Positions 17,940 to 25,948 of a stretch of DNA of 64,000 nt are shown one piece after another. The translations under genes and the position numbers were made by a program. The notes beneath the pieces are model-generated. The model did no database searches. It was not told the origin of the DNA and worked only from the letters and a program-made list of their open reading frames with translations. This stretch comes from Terriglobus roseus (GTDB taxonomy: Bacteria > Acidobacteriota > Terriglobia > Terriglobales > Acidobacteriaceae): assembly GCF_900102185.1 (NCBI RefSeq), contig NZ_LT629690.1, positions 3,596,001-3,660,000 on the forward strand, written 5' to 3'. Each line of letters opens with the position of its first letter. Within the stretch, counting starts at the first letter, position 1.

Positions 17940-19024
17940 CGTGCACTCAGCTCCTTCACCCACTTGCTGACAGCAATCACGTTGTCAACAGGGGTTCCGG
18001 GGACAATACCGTGTCCCAGGTTGAAGATATGACCTGGACGGTTTGCGGCCTTGTCCAGAACATCTTTCACGCGTTGCTTCAGCAGATCCTGCGGAGCGAA
18101 CAGCGCGATAGGATCAAGGTTTCCCTGCACACCGCATGTGTCTCCGGCAAGCTTCCAACCTTCATCCAAAGGCACGCGCCAGTCGAGGCCTAGAACGTCG
18201 CAGCCAGTTTCGCTCATGGTGCTGAGCAGCGATGCCGTATCCACACCGAAGTAAATTACCGGCACGCCGAGCGCCTTCACACGCTGCACCAGATCGCGCG
18301 TGTGCGGCAACACAAAGTCACGATAGTCATTGACCGCAAGTGCGCCAGCCCAGCTATCGAAGATCTGAATGACATCCGCGCCGGCCTGCACCTGCTGCGC
18401 AGCGTATTCCGCAAGCACGGTGTTCAGCTTCTCCATCAGCAGCGACCACGACGATGGAACGCCATACATGAGGCGCTTCATCTCCACGTAGTTGCGCGAA
18501 GAACCGCCTTCAATCATGTAGCTGGCCAGCGTAAATGGCGCGCCGATGAAGCCAATGATGCCAAGACGGTCGCCGTCGGTACGCGGCGCTGCGAAGTGCC
18601 TGCGCACTTTCTCAATAGCCTTCGCAACGTAGATCAAGTCTTCCGCACGGTCGGTGCGCAGAGCTTCAATCTGTTCACGCGTCCGGATGGGCTTGTGCAC
18701 CACCGGCCCTTCACCATTCACGAACTCAAAGTCGAGTCCCATGGGCGTGAACGGCAGCAGCAAGTCGGCGAAGATGATCGCCGCGTCTACATCGAGCCGT
18801 TCCGCTGCGGTGATAGTCACCTCAGCAGCGACGTCCGGCGTACGGCAGATGTCCAGCAGCGAATGCTGCCGACGAACTGCCATGTATTCCGGCATGTAGC
18901 GACCTGCCTGCCGAAGAAACCACACAGGTGTGCGATCTACCTGCTGACGCAGACATGCACGTACGAAACGGCTGTCAATCGCGTTACGTTTTGACGATTC
19001 GATAGGTGTAGAAACGTCCGTCAT
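17936..19024 (-). CDS. hemE: Uroporphyrinogen decarboxylase
   Basis: Removes four carboxyl groups from uroporphyrinogen III to give coproporphyrinogen III. The 362-residue protein carries the signature WFLRQAGRYMPEY, the second signature GFIGAPFTLASYMIEGG and the C-terminal NLGHGI. Its ATG follows directly on the yggX TAA and its TGA overlaps hemH, so expression is tightly linked to both. Confidence 0.96.
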   Translation of the reverse strand: MTDVSTPIESSKRNAIDSRFVRACLRQQVDRTPVWFLRQAGRYMPEYMAVRRQHSLLDICRTPDVAAEVTITAAERLDVDAAIIFADLLLPFTPMGLDFEFVNGEGPVVHKPIRTREQIEALRTDRAEDLIYVAKAIEKVRRHFAAPRTDGDRLGIIGFIGAPFTLASYMIEGGSSRNYVEMKRLMYGVPSSWSLLMEKLNTVLAEYAAQQVQAGADVIQIFDSWAGALAVNDYRDFVLPHTRDLVQRVKALGVPVIYFGVDTASLLSTMSETGCDVLGLDWRVPLDEGWKLAGDTCGVQGNLDPIALFAPQDLLKQRVKDVLDKAANRPGHIFNLGHGIVPGTPVDNVIAVSKWVKELSAR

Positions 19025-19297
19025 TTACGCCGTCGGGGCGACGTATTCCTTGGGAAGCTCGCCGCCAGAGCCGTAGAAGAACTCGTTCATCTGCTCCACC
19101 AGGAACTCCTGCGCCTGCGGTGTCCAGGGTTGCAGACGATACTCGTTCAGCAGCATCTTCTGGCGCTCAATCCACTCGCCCCACGCCTTCTTGCTGACGG
19201 TGTTGTAAATCTTGTTGCCGAAGTCGGAGTCGAAGGGAGGCTCGTCCAGCCCCTCCAGCTCCTGCTTGTACTTTGAGCAGAAAACCATGTGTGCCAT
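19025..19297 (-). CDS. YggX-type Fe(2+)-trafficking / oxidative-damage protection protein
   Basis: A 90-residue protein matching the YggX family along its length: MVFCSKYKQELEGLD with the conserved cysteine, PPFDSDFGNKIYNTVSKKAW, then WIERQKMLLNEYRL and a C-terminal helix. The family is linked to iron supply and protection of Fe-S clusters in enterobacteria. Its place directly before hemE and hemH suggests iron delivery to heme synthesis here, which is inferred. Confidence 0.92.
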   Translation of the reverse strand: MAHMVFCSKYKQELEGLDEPPFDSDFGNKIYNTVSKKAWGEWIERQKMLLNEYRLQPWTPQAQEFLVEQMNEFFYGSGGELPKEYVAPTA

Positions 19298-19316
19298 GTG
19301 TGTCTCTTTCCGTTTT

Positions 19317-19502
19317 CTATTCTAAATTGCCGGGAAGCTGTTCGCCTTTGCCCGGCACCAGATCGCCATTTTCGTCGTAAGGGCAGTGGCGACAGCCATT
19401 CCCGCAGCAGGAACCACGTTTGCGATGATATGCCGCTGTAAAGACCAGGAACGGGCCGTCGTAATAGAAATCCTCATCGGCCAGTGAGGGCTGCGTGCTC
19501 AT
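19317..19502 (-). CDS. DUF5522-like small Cys-rich protein
   Basis: A 61-residue protein with FYYDGPFLVFTAAYHRKRG followed by SCCGNGCRHCPY, a compact four-cysteine cluster that may bind metal. This matches the DUF5522 pattern as I remember it; function is unknown. Its ATG overlaps the helicase TGA as ATGA, and the next gene follows after 19 bases. Position in a heme/iron operon makes a metal-related role plausible. Confidence 0.8.
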   Translation of the reverse strand: MSTQPSLADEDFYYDGPFLVFTAAYHRKRGSCCGNGCRHCPYDENGDLVPGKGEQLPGNLE

Positions 19503-22500
19503 GCGAACAAGCTGTCCTGCGGTTGGACTGTTTCTGCACGAGGGGTTTCCAGCTTTGGAGACGGGTTTCTTCGGATCCCCTGCGGCGTCGCCACTGCGTC
19601 AATCGAATTCCCCTCAGAATCACACGCCAGTCCGTTACGCAGATGCGCTTTCCGACCCGCAACCGCGCTGGTGCGCTCACCCGGCACTACGATTCCGATG
19701 AGATTCACCGGATCGCTGGCAGCAAGAGTGAGTACTTCTTCGTGCTGCAGATCGCGGGTGGCTCGCAAGCTCTCCACCGCTTCTGGCAGAGCAAATTGCT
19801 CGCCATGGAAGCCCTGCACAAAACGGCCTCCACGCACTTCCCCACGTGCCTCCATACGACGCAACATACGCTGCAGATCACGCCAGCGCGGCGCGTTTGA
19901 CTCGCGCGTGAGGATGTCGCGGAAAACCACTCCATAACGTGCCAGCAACATGCGCGCAGCGGCCACGAGTGAGGTCTCTTCTTCGCGTGCGCGCTCCGTT
20001 ACGGTGAGCTGACGATGCTCATCTTCGATGAAGAGGGACCATCGCCCTGCAGTGCTACGCGTGGCTCGACGCGCAGCGTTTGTCACCGGTTCGGCGGCCA
20101 TCGGTTTGCGCTTCGGGTCCATCATGATGCGAAGTTGATCGAAGCCATCTGCCGAGGCAATGCCCGCCGTTGCAAGCTCCCACAACGCACTTTGCGTCTG
20201 CTGTTTGCTGAGGACGCAGAAACGTTGCAGATCACTAGCAAAGGACGCGCCGCGTTCACGCAAAGCATTTCGCACCGAGAGCGCTTCAGGGCTCAACGCC
20301 TGCTGCAGCTTTGTTTCATCAATCGATTTCTGCGCAAGCGCCGCAGGCAGCCAATCCGCGGATTCACGCAGATAAAACGTAATCGGCGCCATATTCGTTG
20401 GAATCACGCGGCGCGGTGCAGCGCCATCACCCGCAGCCCATGCCGGGTGTGGCGAGATGCGTCCCCATCCCACAGCACCGGAGAGACACAACGCATCCAG
20501 CCATTTGCCGTCGTAATCCTTCACGCGCTGCGGCAGTAAATTACGTTCCCACTCAATGGCAGGCGCTTCAAATCCCTCCAACTGCACCAACGCTTCCAGC
20601 ACACCTTCTTCGCCACTAAGCTGTGTCTGCGGTTGCAGATGCTGCCAGCGAGTAAGCCAACGTAGGTACACAGCCGGCGTAACAGCTTCAATCTGTTTGC
20701 GTAGCGCGCCAAGCGTCAGACGATGAATGCGTTGCAGGATGCGGCGCTCGCACCACTCCACATGTTGATCGTTCTCTGCGGAACTATTGCCCTCAAAGAT
20801 GCCACGCAGCGCCAGCCCCTGCACTTCAATAGCGACAAGCTGCTGTGCGATGGCACGTGGTTGCAATTCAAACATCTCTGCGAGATGTGTAGCAGTAGTC
20901 GGCCCCAGGAGTTGAAGAAATCCCTGCGTCAACAAACGGAGGGATTCGCTGATGGTTATAGCATCTTCACTCTGTTCGGAAGCCACAGGCACAGACGCAC
21001 CTTGCGAGATGAATTGCAGAAGTTGTGCGTGAGGCAAACGTTCCGTTGCCACCCAGCAATCCTGCGTTCCAAAACGAACGAGACTTGCACGTCCGCGCTG
21101 CTGCAGTCGATCAAAGAACAATGGCCAGTGGCGACTACTGTGGATGCGATGCGACTGCATTTCTTCATCGGCACATACAGCCAGCGGGCTCTGCTCCGTG
21201 AAGAGGGCTATCGGCAAAACAATGGCGCTGAAGAGAAGATCATGCAGTTCGTGTTCATCGCGCAGGTCGGGCCATATCTCGCAACGTGTCTGCCGAATGG
21301 CTGCAGGATCAAGTCGTCCTGCCTCACCCAACACAGAATCCGGAATACTACCGCGCAGGGACACAGCACGCGCACGACGCTCACCCAGATCAGCTTCATC
21401 TAGAAAGGCATTCTGATTCGCATTAAGCAGTTCATGCGAGAAGACTGATGGCACCGGCGTATCGACTGCAATGCAACGGATCTTACCGCTATCCATATCG
21501 CGCAGAACTTCCTGCAGCCCCGCCAGGTCCATCGCTTCCTGCAACACGTCCTGCATCACTTCACGAACAAGTGGATGATCCGGTATCTCGATATCACCGA
21601 CAATCGTTTCAAAGCACGCTGCGGCCTGTGGGAACACGCTTGCAAGCAAATCCTCACCACGCGTGCGCTGTACCTGCGGCGGCACCTTGCGGCCTTTTTG
21701 AAAGCGCAGCAGTTGCAGAGAACGATTCGCAGCCCAACGCCAGCGCGTCTTGAAAATAGGTGATGCCAGAGAAGCCTGTTCCAGCAACTCCTTCGCTGTG
21801 ACTTCCGTGAGGAAATGGAATACATCGGCCAATGGGAAGCTGTGCTGTTCTGCGAGACAGATGTTGATGCCGTTGTCCGTCGCTGCCGCCTGCAGCTCGT
21901 AGTTGAAACCGCGGCAGAAGCGTTTGCGCAGCGCCAGTCCCCATGCACGATTGATGCGTCCGCCAAAAGGTGCATGCAGAATCAACTGCATGCCGCCACC
22001 TTCATCAAAGAAGCGCTCCGCAATGATCGTGTTCTTGGTGGGTACACAACCAAGAACAGCGCGACCATTCGCAATGTATTGAATTAGTTGCAGTGCAGCA
22101 GATTCACACAAGCTGCATTCTTCCATGAGCCATGCGAGCGCTGCATCCACACGCACATCATCGCGCGTGACCATCTCATGATGCACACCTTCTGTTCGAC
22201 AACTGATCTCTTCACGAAGCCCTGAGACGAAGTCGCTGAGAACGTCGGTACGTTGTGGCGCCTCGCCCTCCCAGAAAGGAACGGAAGGCGGCGCGCCATG
22301 CGCATCTTCCACCAGCACGCGACCTTCTTTTTCTACCGTGAGAATGCGCCAGCTCGCATTGCCAAGCTGCACCACATCGCCCGGCCCGCTATCCACGGCA
22401 AAGTGCTCTCCCAGCGTGGCAATCTGCACACCTTCCGGCATCAGGACGACGGAGAAGATAGACGTATCCGGAATAGCTCCGCCATTGCCAATGGCGGTCA

Positions 22501-24037
22501 TGCGCGCGCCGCGGCGTGGGTGCAGTATGCCCGCAACACCATCGCGCAAGAGATAAGCGCCATAGCGTCCACGCGAATTCTCAATGCCGGTATGCAGCAA
22601 GGTAACGAGTTCATCAAACTCATCACGCGTTAGAAGACGATACGGGTACGCACGTGTGATGACGCGGTACATCGCATCTTCTTCCCACGGCTCCGCACCA
22701 CACATCGCCACCATCTGCTGCATCAACACATCAAGCGGTTGCGGCGGAATCTCAAGCCGGTCAAGCTGGCCGTTGCGCATAGCGCGAATGAGCGCAGCCT
22801 GCTCCAAAAGATCGTCACGTGTCGTGGCGAAGAATCGTCCTTTAGGAATAGCCCCGCGCCAATGACCCGCACGACCTACTCGCTGCATGGCGACTGCGAT
22901 ATCGCGCGTGCTGTTGAGTTGCAGAACAAGATCAACCGCGCCAATATCAATACCCAGTTCCAAGGAAGCTGTTGCAACCAGGCACTGAATCTCACCAGCT
23001 TTCAATCGCTGTTCTGCATCGAGTCGAAGTGCGCGTGAGAGCGAACCGTGATGCGCGGCGACATTGTCTTGTCCCAACCGTTCGCCCAACGCACAGCACA
23101 GACGTTCCACCATGCTGCGAGTGTTCGCAAAGACCAGTGTGGAACGATGTTGCGTGCACAGCTCCGCCATGCGGTCCACAACCTCAATCCACATCTTGTT
23201 ATCTCGAACACTTGTCAGTTCAGACGATGGAATTTCAATACCAAGATCGAGCGTACGTCGCTGCCCCACTTGCACAATGGTGGCGCGTGTGCGGTCTGCT
23301 GCAATGCCAGTAAGGTAATCCGCAACCAGCTCAATCGGATTCTGTGTTGCGGAAAGCCCTATGCGCTGCGGACGTTTCGCCAGGCCCATCAACATGCCAC
23401 CAGGAGCAAGTCTGTTCTCGCCCGTTACCAGTGCATCCAGGCGTTCCAGCGTGAGTGAAAGATGCGCGCCTCGCTTGTCGTCCACCATGGCATGGATCTC
23501 ATCCACAATGACGGTGTGAACATGGCGAAGATTCTCACGTGACTTTCCCGCGGTCAACAGCAGGTACAGCGACTCCGGCGTGGTGACAAGAATATGCGGC
23601 GGCTCTTTCAACATCGCGAGACGCTCTTTGGGCAGCGTATCGCCAGTGCGCACACCGGTGCGGATACGCGGGCAGAGATAGCCCTCTTCCAATGCGAGTG
23701 CGAGTATCTCGCGCAAAGGCTCATCGAGGTTCTTCTGAACATCGTTGCCCAATGCCTTCAGCGGCGAGACATACACCACCTGCGTGTAAGCGGGCAGCGA
23801 TCCTTCCAGCGCTTCAGTGACAAGCCGGTTGATGGCGACGAGGAACGCTGTGAGCGTCTTGCCACTGCCGGTGGGTGCGGAAATAAGAGTATCGTCGCCA
23901 CGAAGAATCGAGGGCCAGCCCTCTACCTGGGGTTCAGTAGGCGAACCGAACTTCTGCACGAACCAATACCGCACGACGGGGTGCGCCCATGCCAGCGACG
24001 CATGGATTGCCGAGACGGGGGTGACGGCAGCAGCCAT
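19499..24037 (-). CDS. lhr: Lhr-type ATP-dependent DNA helicase
   Basis: Large superfamily-2 helicase of about 1512 residues, close to the size of bacterial Lhr (about 1500). Visible motifs: Q-like SPTEPQVEGWPSIL, Walker A APTGSGKT at 54-61, DEIHA, GLSATQNP, then in RecA domain 2 LVFANTRSMVERL, VATASLELGIDIG and QRVGRAGH. The long remainder contains the Lhr winged-helix and C-terminal regions. The start at 24037 places the fold near residue 10; the frame is open further upstream but runs into kdsC on the other strand. Role in DNA repair is known for the family. It heads the heme/molybdenum-cofactor run. Confidence 0.92.
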   Translation of the reverse strand: MAAAVTPVSAIHASLAWAHPVVRYWFVQKFGSPTEPQVEGWPSILRGDDTLISAPTGSGKTLTAFLVAINRLVTEALEGSLPAYTQVVYVSPLKALGNDVQKNLDEPLREILALALEEGYLCPRIRTGVRTGDTLPKERLAMLKEPPHILVTTPESLYLLLTAGKSRENLRHVHTVIVDEIHAMVDDKRGAHLSLTLERLDALVTGENRLAPGGMLMGLAKRPQRIGLSATQNPIELVADYLTGIAADRTRATIVQVGQRRTLDLGIEIPSSELTSVRDNKMWIEVVDRMAELCTQHRSTLVFANTRSMVERLCCALGERLGQDNVAAHHGSLSRALRLDAEQRLKAGEIQCLVATASLELGIDIGAVDLVLQLNSTRDIAVAMQRVGRAGHWRGAIPKGRFFATTRDDLLEQAALIRAMRNGQLDRLEIPPQPLDVLMQQMVAMCGAEPWEEDAMYRVITRAYPYRLLTRDEFDELVTLLHTGIENSRGRYGAYLLRDGVAGILHPRRGARMTAIGNGGAIPDTSIFSVVLMPEGVQIATLGEHFAVDSGPGDVVQLGNASWRILTVEKEGRVLVEDAHGAPPSVPFWEGEAPQRTDVLSDFVSGLREEISCRTEGVHHEMVTRDDVRVDAALAWLMEECSLCESAALQLIQYIANGRAVLGCVPTKNTIIAERFFDEGGGMQLILHAPFGGRINRAWGLALRKRFCRGFNYELQAAATDNGINICLAEQHSFPLADVFHFLTEVTAKELLEQASLASPIFKTRWRWAANRSLQLLRFQKGRKVPPQVQRTRGEDLLASVFPQAAACFETIVGDIEIPDHPLVREVMQDVLQEAMDLAGLQEVLRDMDSGKIRCIAVDTPVPSVFSHELLNANQNAFLDEADLGERRARAVSLRGSIPDSVLGEAGRLDPAAIRQTRCEIWPDLRDEHELHDLLFSAIVLPIALFTEQSPLAVCADEEMQSHRIHSSRHWPLFFDRLQQRGRASLVRFGTQDCWVATERLPHAQLLQFISQGASVPVASEQSEDAITISESLRLLTQGFLQLLGPTTATHLAEMFELQPRAIAQQLVAIEVQGLALRGIFEGNSSAENDQHVEWCERRILQRIHRLTLGALRKQIEAVTPAVYLRWLTRWQHLQPQTQLSGEEGVLEALVQLEGFEAPAIEWERNLLPQRVKDYDGKWLDALCLSGAVGWGRISPHPAWAAGDGAAPRRVIPTNMAPITFYLRESADWLPAALAQKSIDETKLQQALSPEALSVRNALRERGASFASDLQRFCVLSKQQTQSALWELATAGIASADGFDQLRIMMDPKRKPMAAEPVTNAARRATRSTAGRWSLFIEDEHRQLTVTERAREEETSLVAAARMLLARYGVVFRDILTRESNAPRWRDLQRMLRRMEARGEVRGGRFVQGFHGEQFALPEAVESLRATRDLQHEEVLTLAASDPVNLIGIVVPGERTSAVAGRKAHLRNGLACDSEGNSIDAVATPQGIRRNPSPKLETPRAETVQPQDSLFA

Positions 24038-24146
24038 GCGGTTGATTGTATTCTGTTCGTGATTTCTTCGCTTTTCATGCCAGCGTAAATGCTCGAGACA
24101 CTGCGGCAGATCTAGGTGATCGGAGATGCTCTGAGATGATGGAGAC

Positions 24147-24740
24147 ATGGATGCAGAACTGAAAGCACGCGCAGAAAAGATCAAAGTCATTGTGTTTGAT
24201 GTGGATGGAGTACTTACAGACGGAACGCTGTGGTTCATTCCCACCGGCAAACGCGAGGATGGCTTTATCAGCAGCGTGGAAGTGAAAGGATTTTCAGCGC
24301 ACGATGGCCTGGGTATGGGCATCGGTCGCATTGCGGGCTTGCGTTTTGGCGCCATTACCAAACGCACCAGCGACACCGTCGAAGTTCGTTTGCGCGATCT
24401 GAAAGTGGAGTTCATTCATCAGGGATCGCAGCAGAAAATGGACGCCATTCGCCAGATCATGCAGGAAGGCGACGTCACTCTCGAGGAGATCTGCTACGTC
24501 GGCGATGACATTATCGATCTGCCACCGATGCGCTCTGTGGGTCTGGCCATTGCTACGTGGAATGCTCGTGAGCCTGTGAAGGCCGTCGCACATTATGTAA
24601 CGACACATGCCGGTGGCCACGGTGCAGGACGCGATGCGATCGAGCTTGTGCTGGAAGCTAAAGGCGTACTCGCCGAAGCAATTGAAGACTATCTACGTGA
24701 AGCTGGCGGCGCACGTGACATTGGCCACAACGTGCAATAG
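24147..24740 (+). CDS. kdsC: 3-deoxy-manno-octulosonate-8-phosphatase (KdsC family)
   Basis: HAD-family phosphatase that releases phosphate from KDO-8-phosphate for lipopolysaccharide. The 197-residue protein has the nucleophile motif VIVFDVDGVLTDGT (D18, D20), TKRTSDTV in the KdsC motif II position, and YVGDDIIDLPPM as motif IV. Length and absence of a cap fit KdsC. GGAG lies close before the ATG. It diverges from lhr and converges with the FUSC gene after six bases. Confidence 0.9.
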   Translation: MDAELKARAEKIKVIVFDVDGVLTDGTLWFIPTGKREDGFISSVEVKGFSAHDGLGMGIGRIAGLRFGAITKRTSDTVEVRLRDLKVEFIHQGSQQKMDAIRQIMQEGDVTLEEICYVGDDIIDLPPMRSVGLAIATWNAREPVKAVAHYVTTHAGGHGAGRDAIELVLEAKGVLAEAIEDYLREAGGARDIGHNVQ

Positions 24741-24746
24741 GGAACG

Positions 24747-25856
24747 TTAGACCTGCGTATCTCCCTCTAGGGAATGAATCTTTGGTGGCTTGATATGCAG
24801 CAGCCTGCGTCCATAGCGAAATGCAATGTGGACACTCAAGGCCACACCTGTACCGATGAGCGTGGCCATCACGCGATGCAGTAGCACCTCGCGTGGTGGC
24901 TGGCGCGCCACCGCCAGAACGAAACAAATATAACCAGTCAACGTGACAGCAAATGCACCGTAATTGACGGTGTTCAGCAGATACGTGGCTGCCTGAAAGA
25001 CCAGAACGTAAAACGCAAGCCACATGCCGCTGGGATGAAATTCCACCACAATCAACGTGCAGAGCGCCGCGCCGATCAGAGTGCCTGCGGCCCGCAGTAG
25101 ACCTCGCGCCATGGTCTGTACAAACTCCGGCTTGGGAAGAAGCAGCGCGGTCATGGCGATCCAGTAAGCGCTTGTCCACGTTTGCGCCTTATAGATCCAG
25201 ACGGCCACTGCCGCCGTTACGGCCATGCGCAACGCAAACTGAAATGTGCCACTGCCGGGTGAGAGTTGTTCCTTCAGAAAAGCTCTCTGGAATCGTGTCG
25301 GATCAAAATCAATGCGACTGAATTTTGTATGCGCCTCTGGCAGCCACAGACGGAAGATCCACAAAATCGAAAACTGTAGCAAGCCACCCGCAAGCACGCC
25401 TGCGCCTCTCAGCAATGCGGAGTACAGCAGGTCATGCGTCGTTCCCGGCGTGTTCGGAGCAGCAGCCGAAATAACAAGGAAGATGCAACATTGCTGCCCC
25501 ACCCACGCAGTCGCGGTGCTAATGCTGTTGGAAAACGCATACAGAACGGCCCACAGAATTGTTGTGAGCAACAGCGCAACAGTGTTGTCACGGCACAGTG
25601 CCCCGACAAGGGCAGAGAGAGCAATGCCGAACGAGGCTGCAAGCATCGCGCCCGAACGCGTAAACAACGGCTGCTGATAGGACCCAAAGCCCACACACTG
25701 CGCTCCGCCCACCATCAACGCAGCGGTGCCTGGATAACCGTAGTGAATGCCCACAATCAACGGCAGCGCCAGACCCGGCATGCAAAGCAATGCATGCAGA
25801 GGCTCCGACTTGTGCCAGTCAAAACGGGCGACTAACTTGCGAACAGATTCAGACAC
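24747..25856 (-). CDS. FUSC-family membrane protein (aromatic acid exporter-like)
   Basis: Predicted inner-membrane protein of 369 residues with a GTG start. Two blocks of hydrophobic helices (about 20-170 and 205-355) flank a short soluble loop. The second block has the FUSC feature RMAVTAAVAVWIYKA ... YWIAMTALLLPKPEFVQT ... RAAGTLIGAAL. Members such as AaeB and YccS form efflux pores with partner proteins; none is adjacent here. It lies downstream of the TonB receptor on the same strand but a strong hairpin separates them. Confidence 0.82.
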   Translation of the reverse strand: MSESVRKLVARFDWHKSEPLHALLCMPGLALPLIVGIHYGYPGTAALMVGGAQCVGFGSYQQPLFTRSGAMLAASFGIALSALVGALCRDNTVALLLTTILWAVLYAFSNSISTATAWVGQQCCIFLVISAAAPNTPGTTHDLLYSALLRGAGVLAGGLLQFSILWIFRLWLPEAHTKFSRIDFDPTRFQRAFLKEQLSPGSGTFQFALRMAVTAAVAVWIYKAQTWTSAYWIAMTALLLPKPEFVQTMARGLLRAAGTLIGAALCTLIVVEFHPSGMWLAFYVLVFQAATYLLNTVNYGAFAVTLTGYICFVLAVARQPPREVLLHRVMATLIGTGVALSVHIAFRYGRRLLHIKPPKIHSLEGDTQV

Positions 25857-25902
25857 GACAGTCTGATGCTAACGCCTCAGGAATAAGAAAGATGTAAAAG
25901 AT

Positions 25903-25928
25903 AAGGCCCGCGATTTTTCGCGGGCCTT
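25903..25928 (-). terminator. Intrinsic terminator of TonB receptor gene
   Basis: AAGGCCCGCG at 25903-25912 pairs perfectly with CGCGGGCCTT at 25919-25928 around a six-base loop. Read on the minus strand it follows the receptor stop and is succeeded by TTATCTTTTAC. It should separate the receptor from the FUSC gene. Confidence 0.85.
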
Positions 25929-25948
25929 GGTATTACGTTCGGAACGAA

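Noticed and set aside
24038-24415. N-terminal extension of the Lhr frame beyond 24037
   Set aside because: The frame stays open but overlaps kdsC on the other strand and encodes Ser/Pro-rich sequence without similarity; the helicase fold starts soon after the ATG at 24037.
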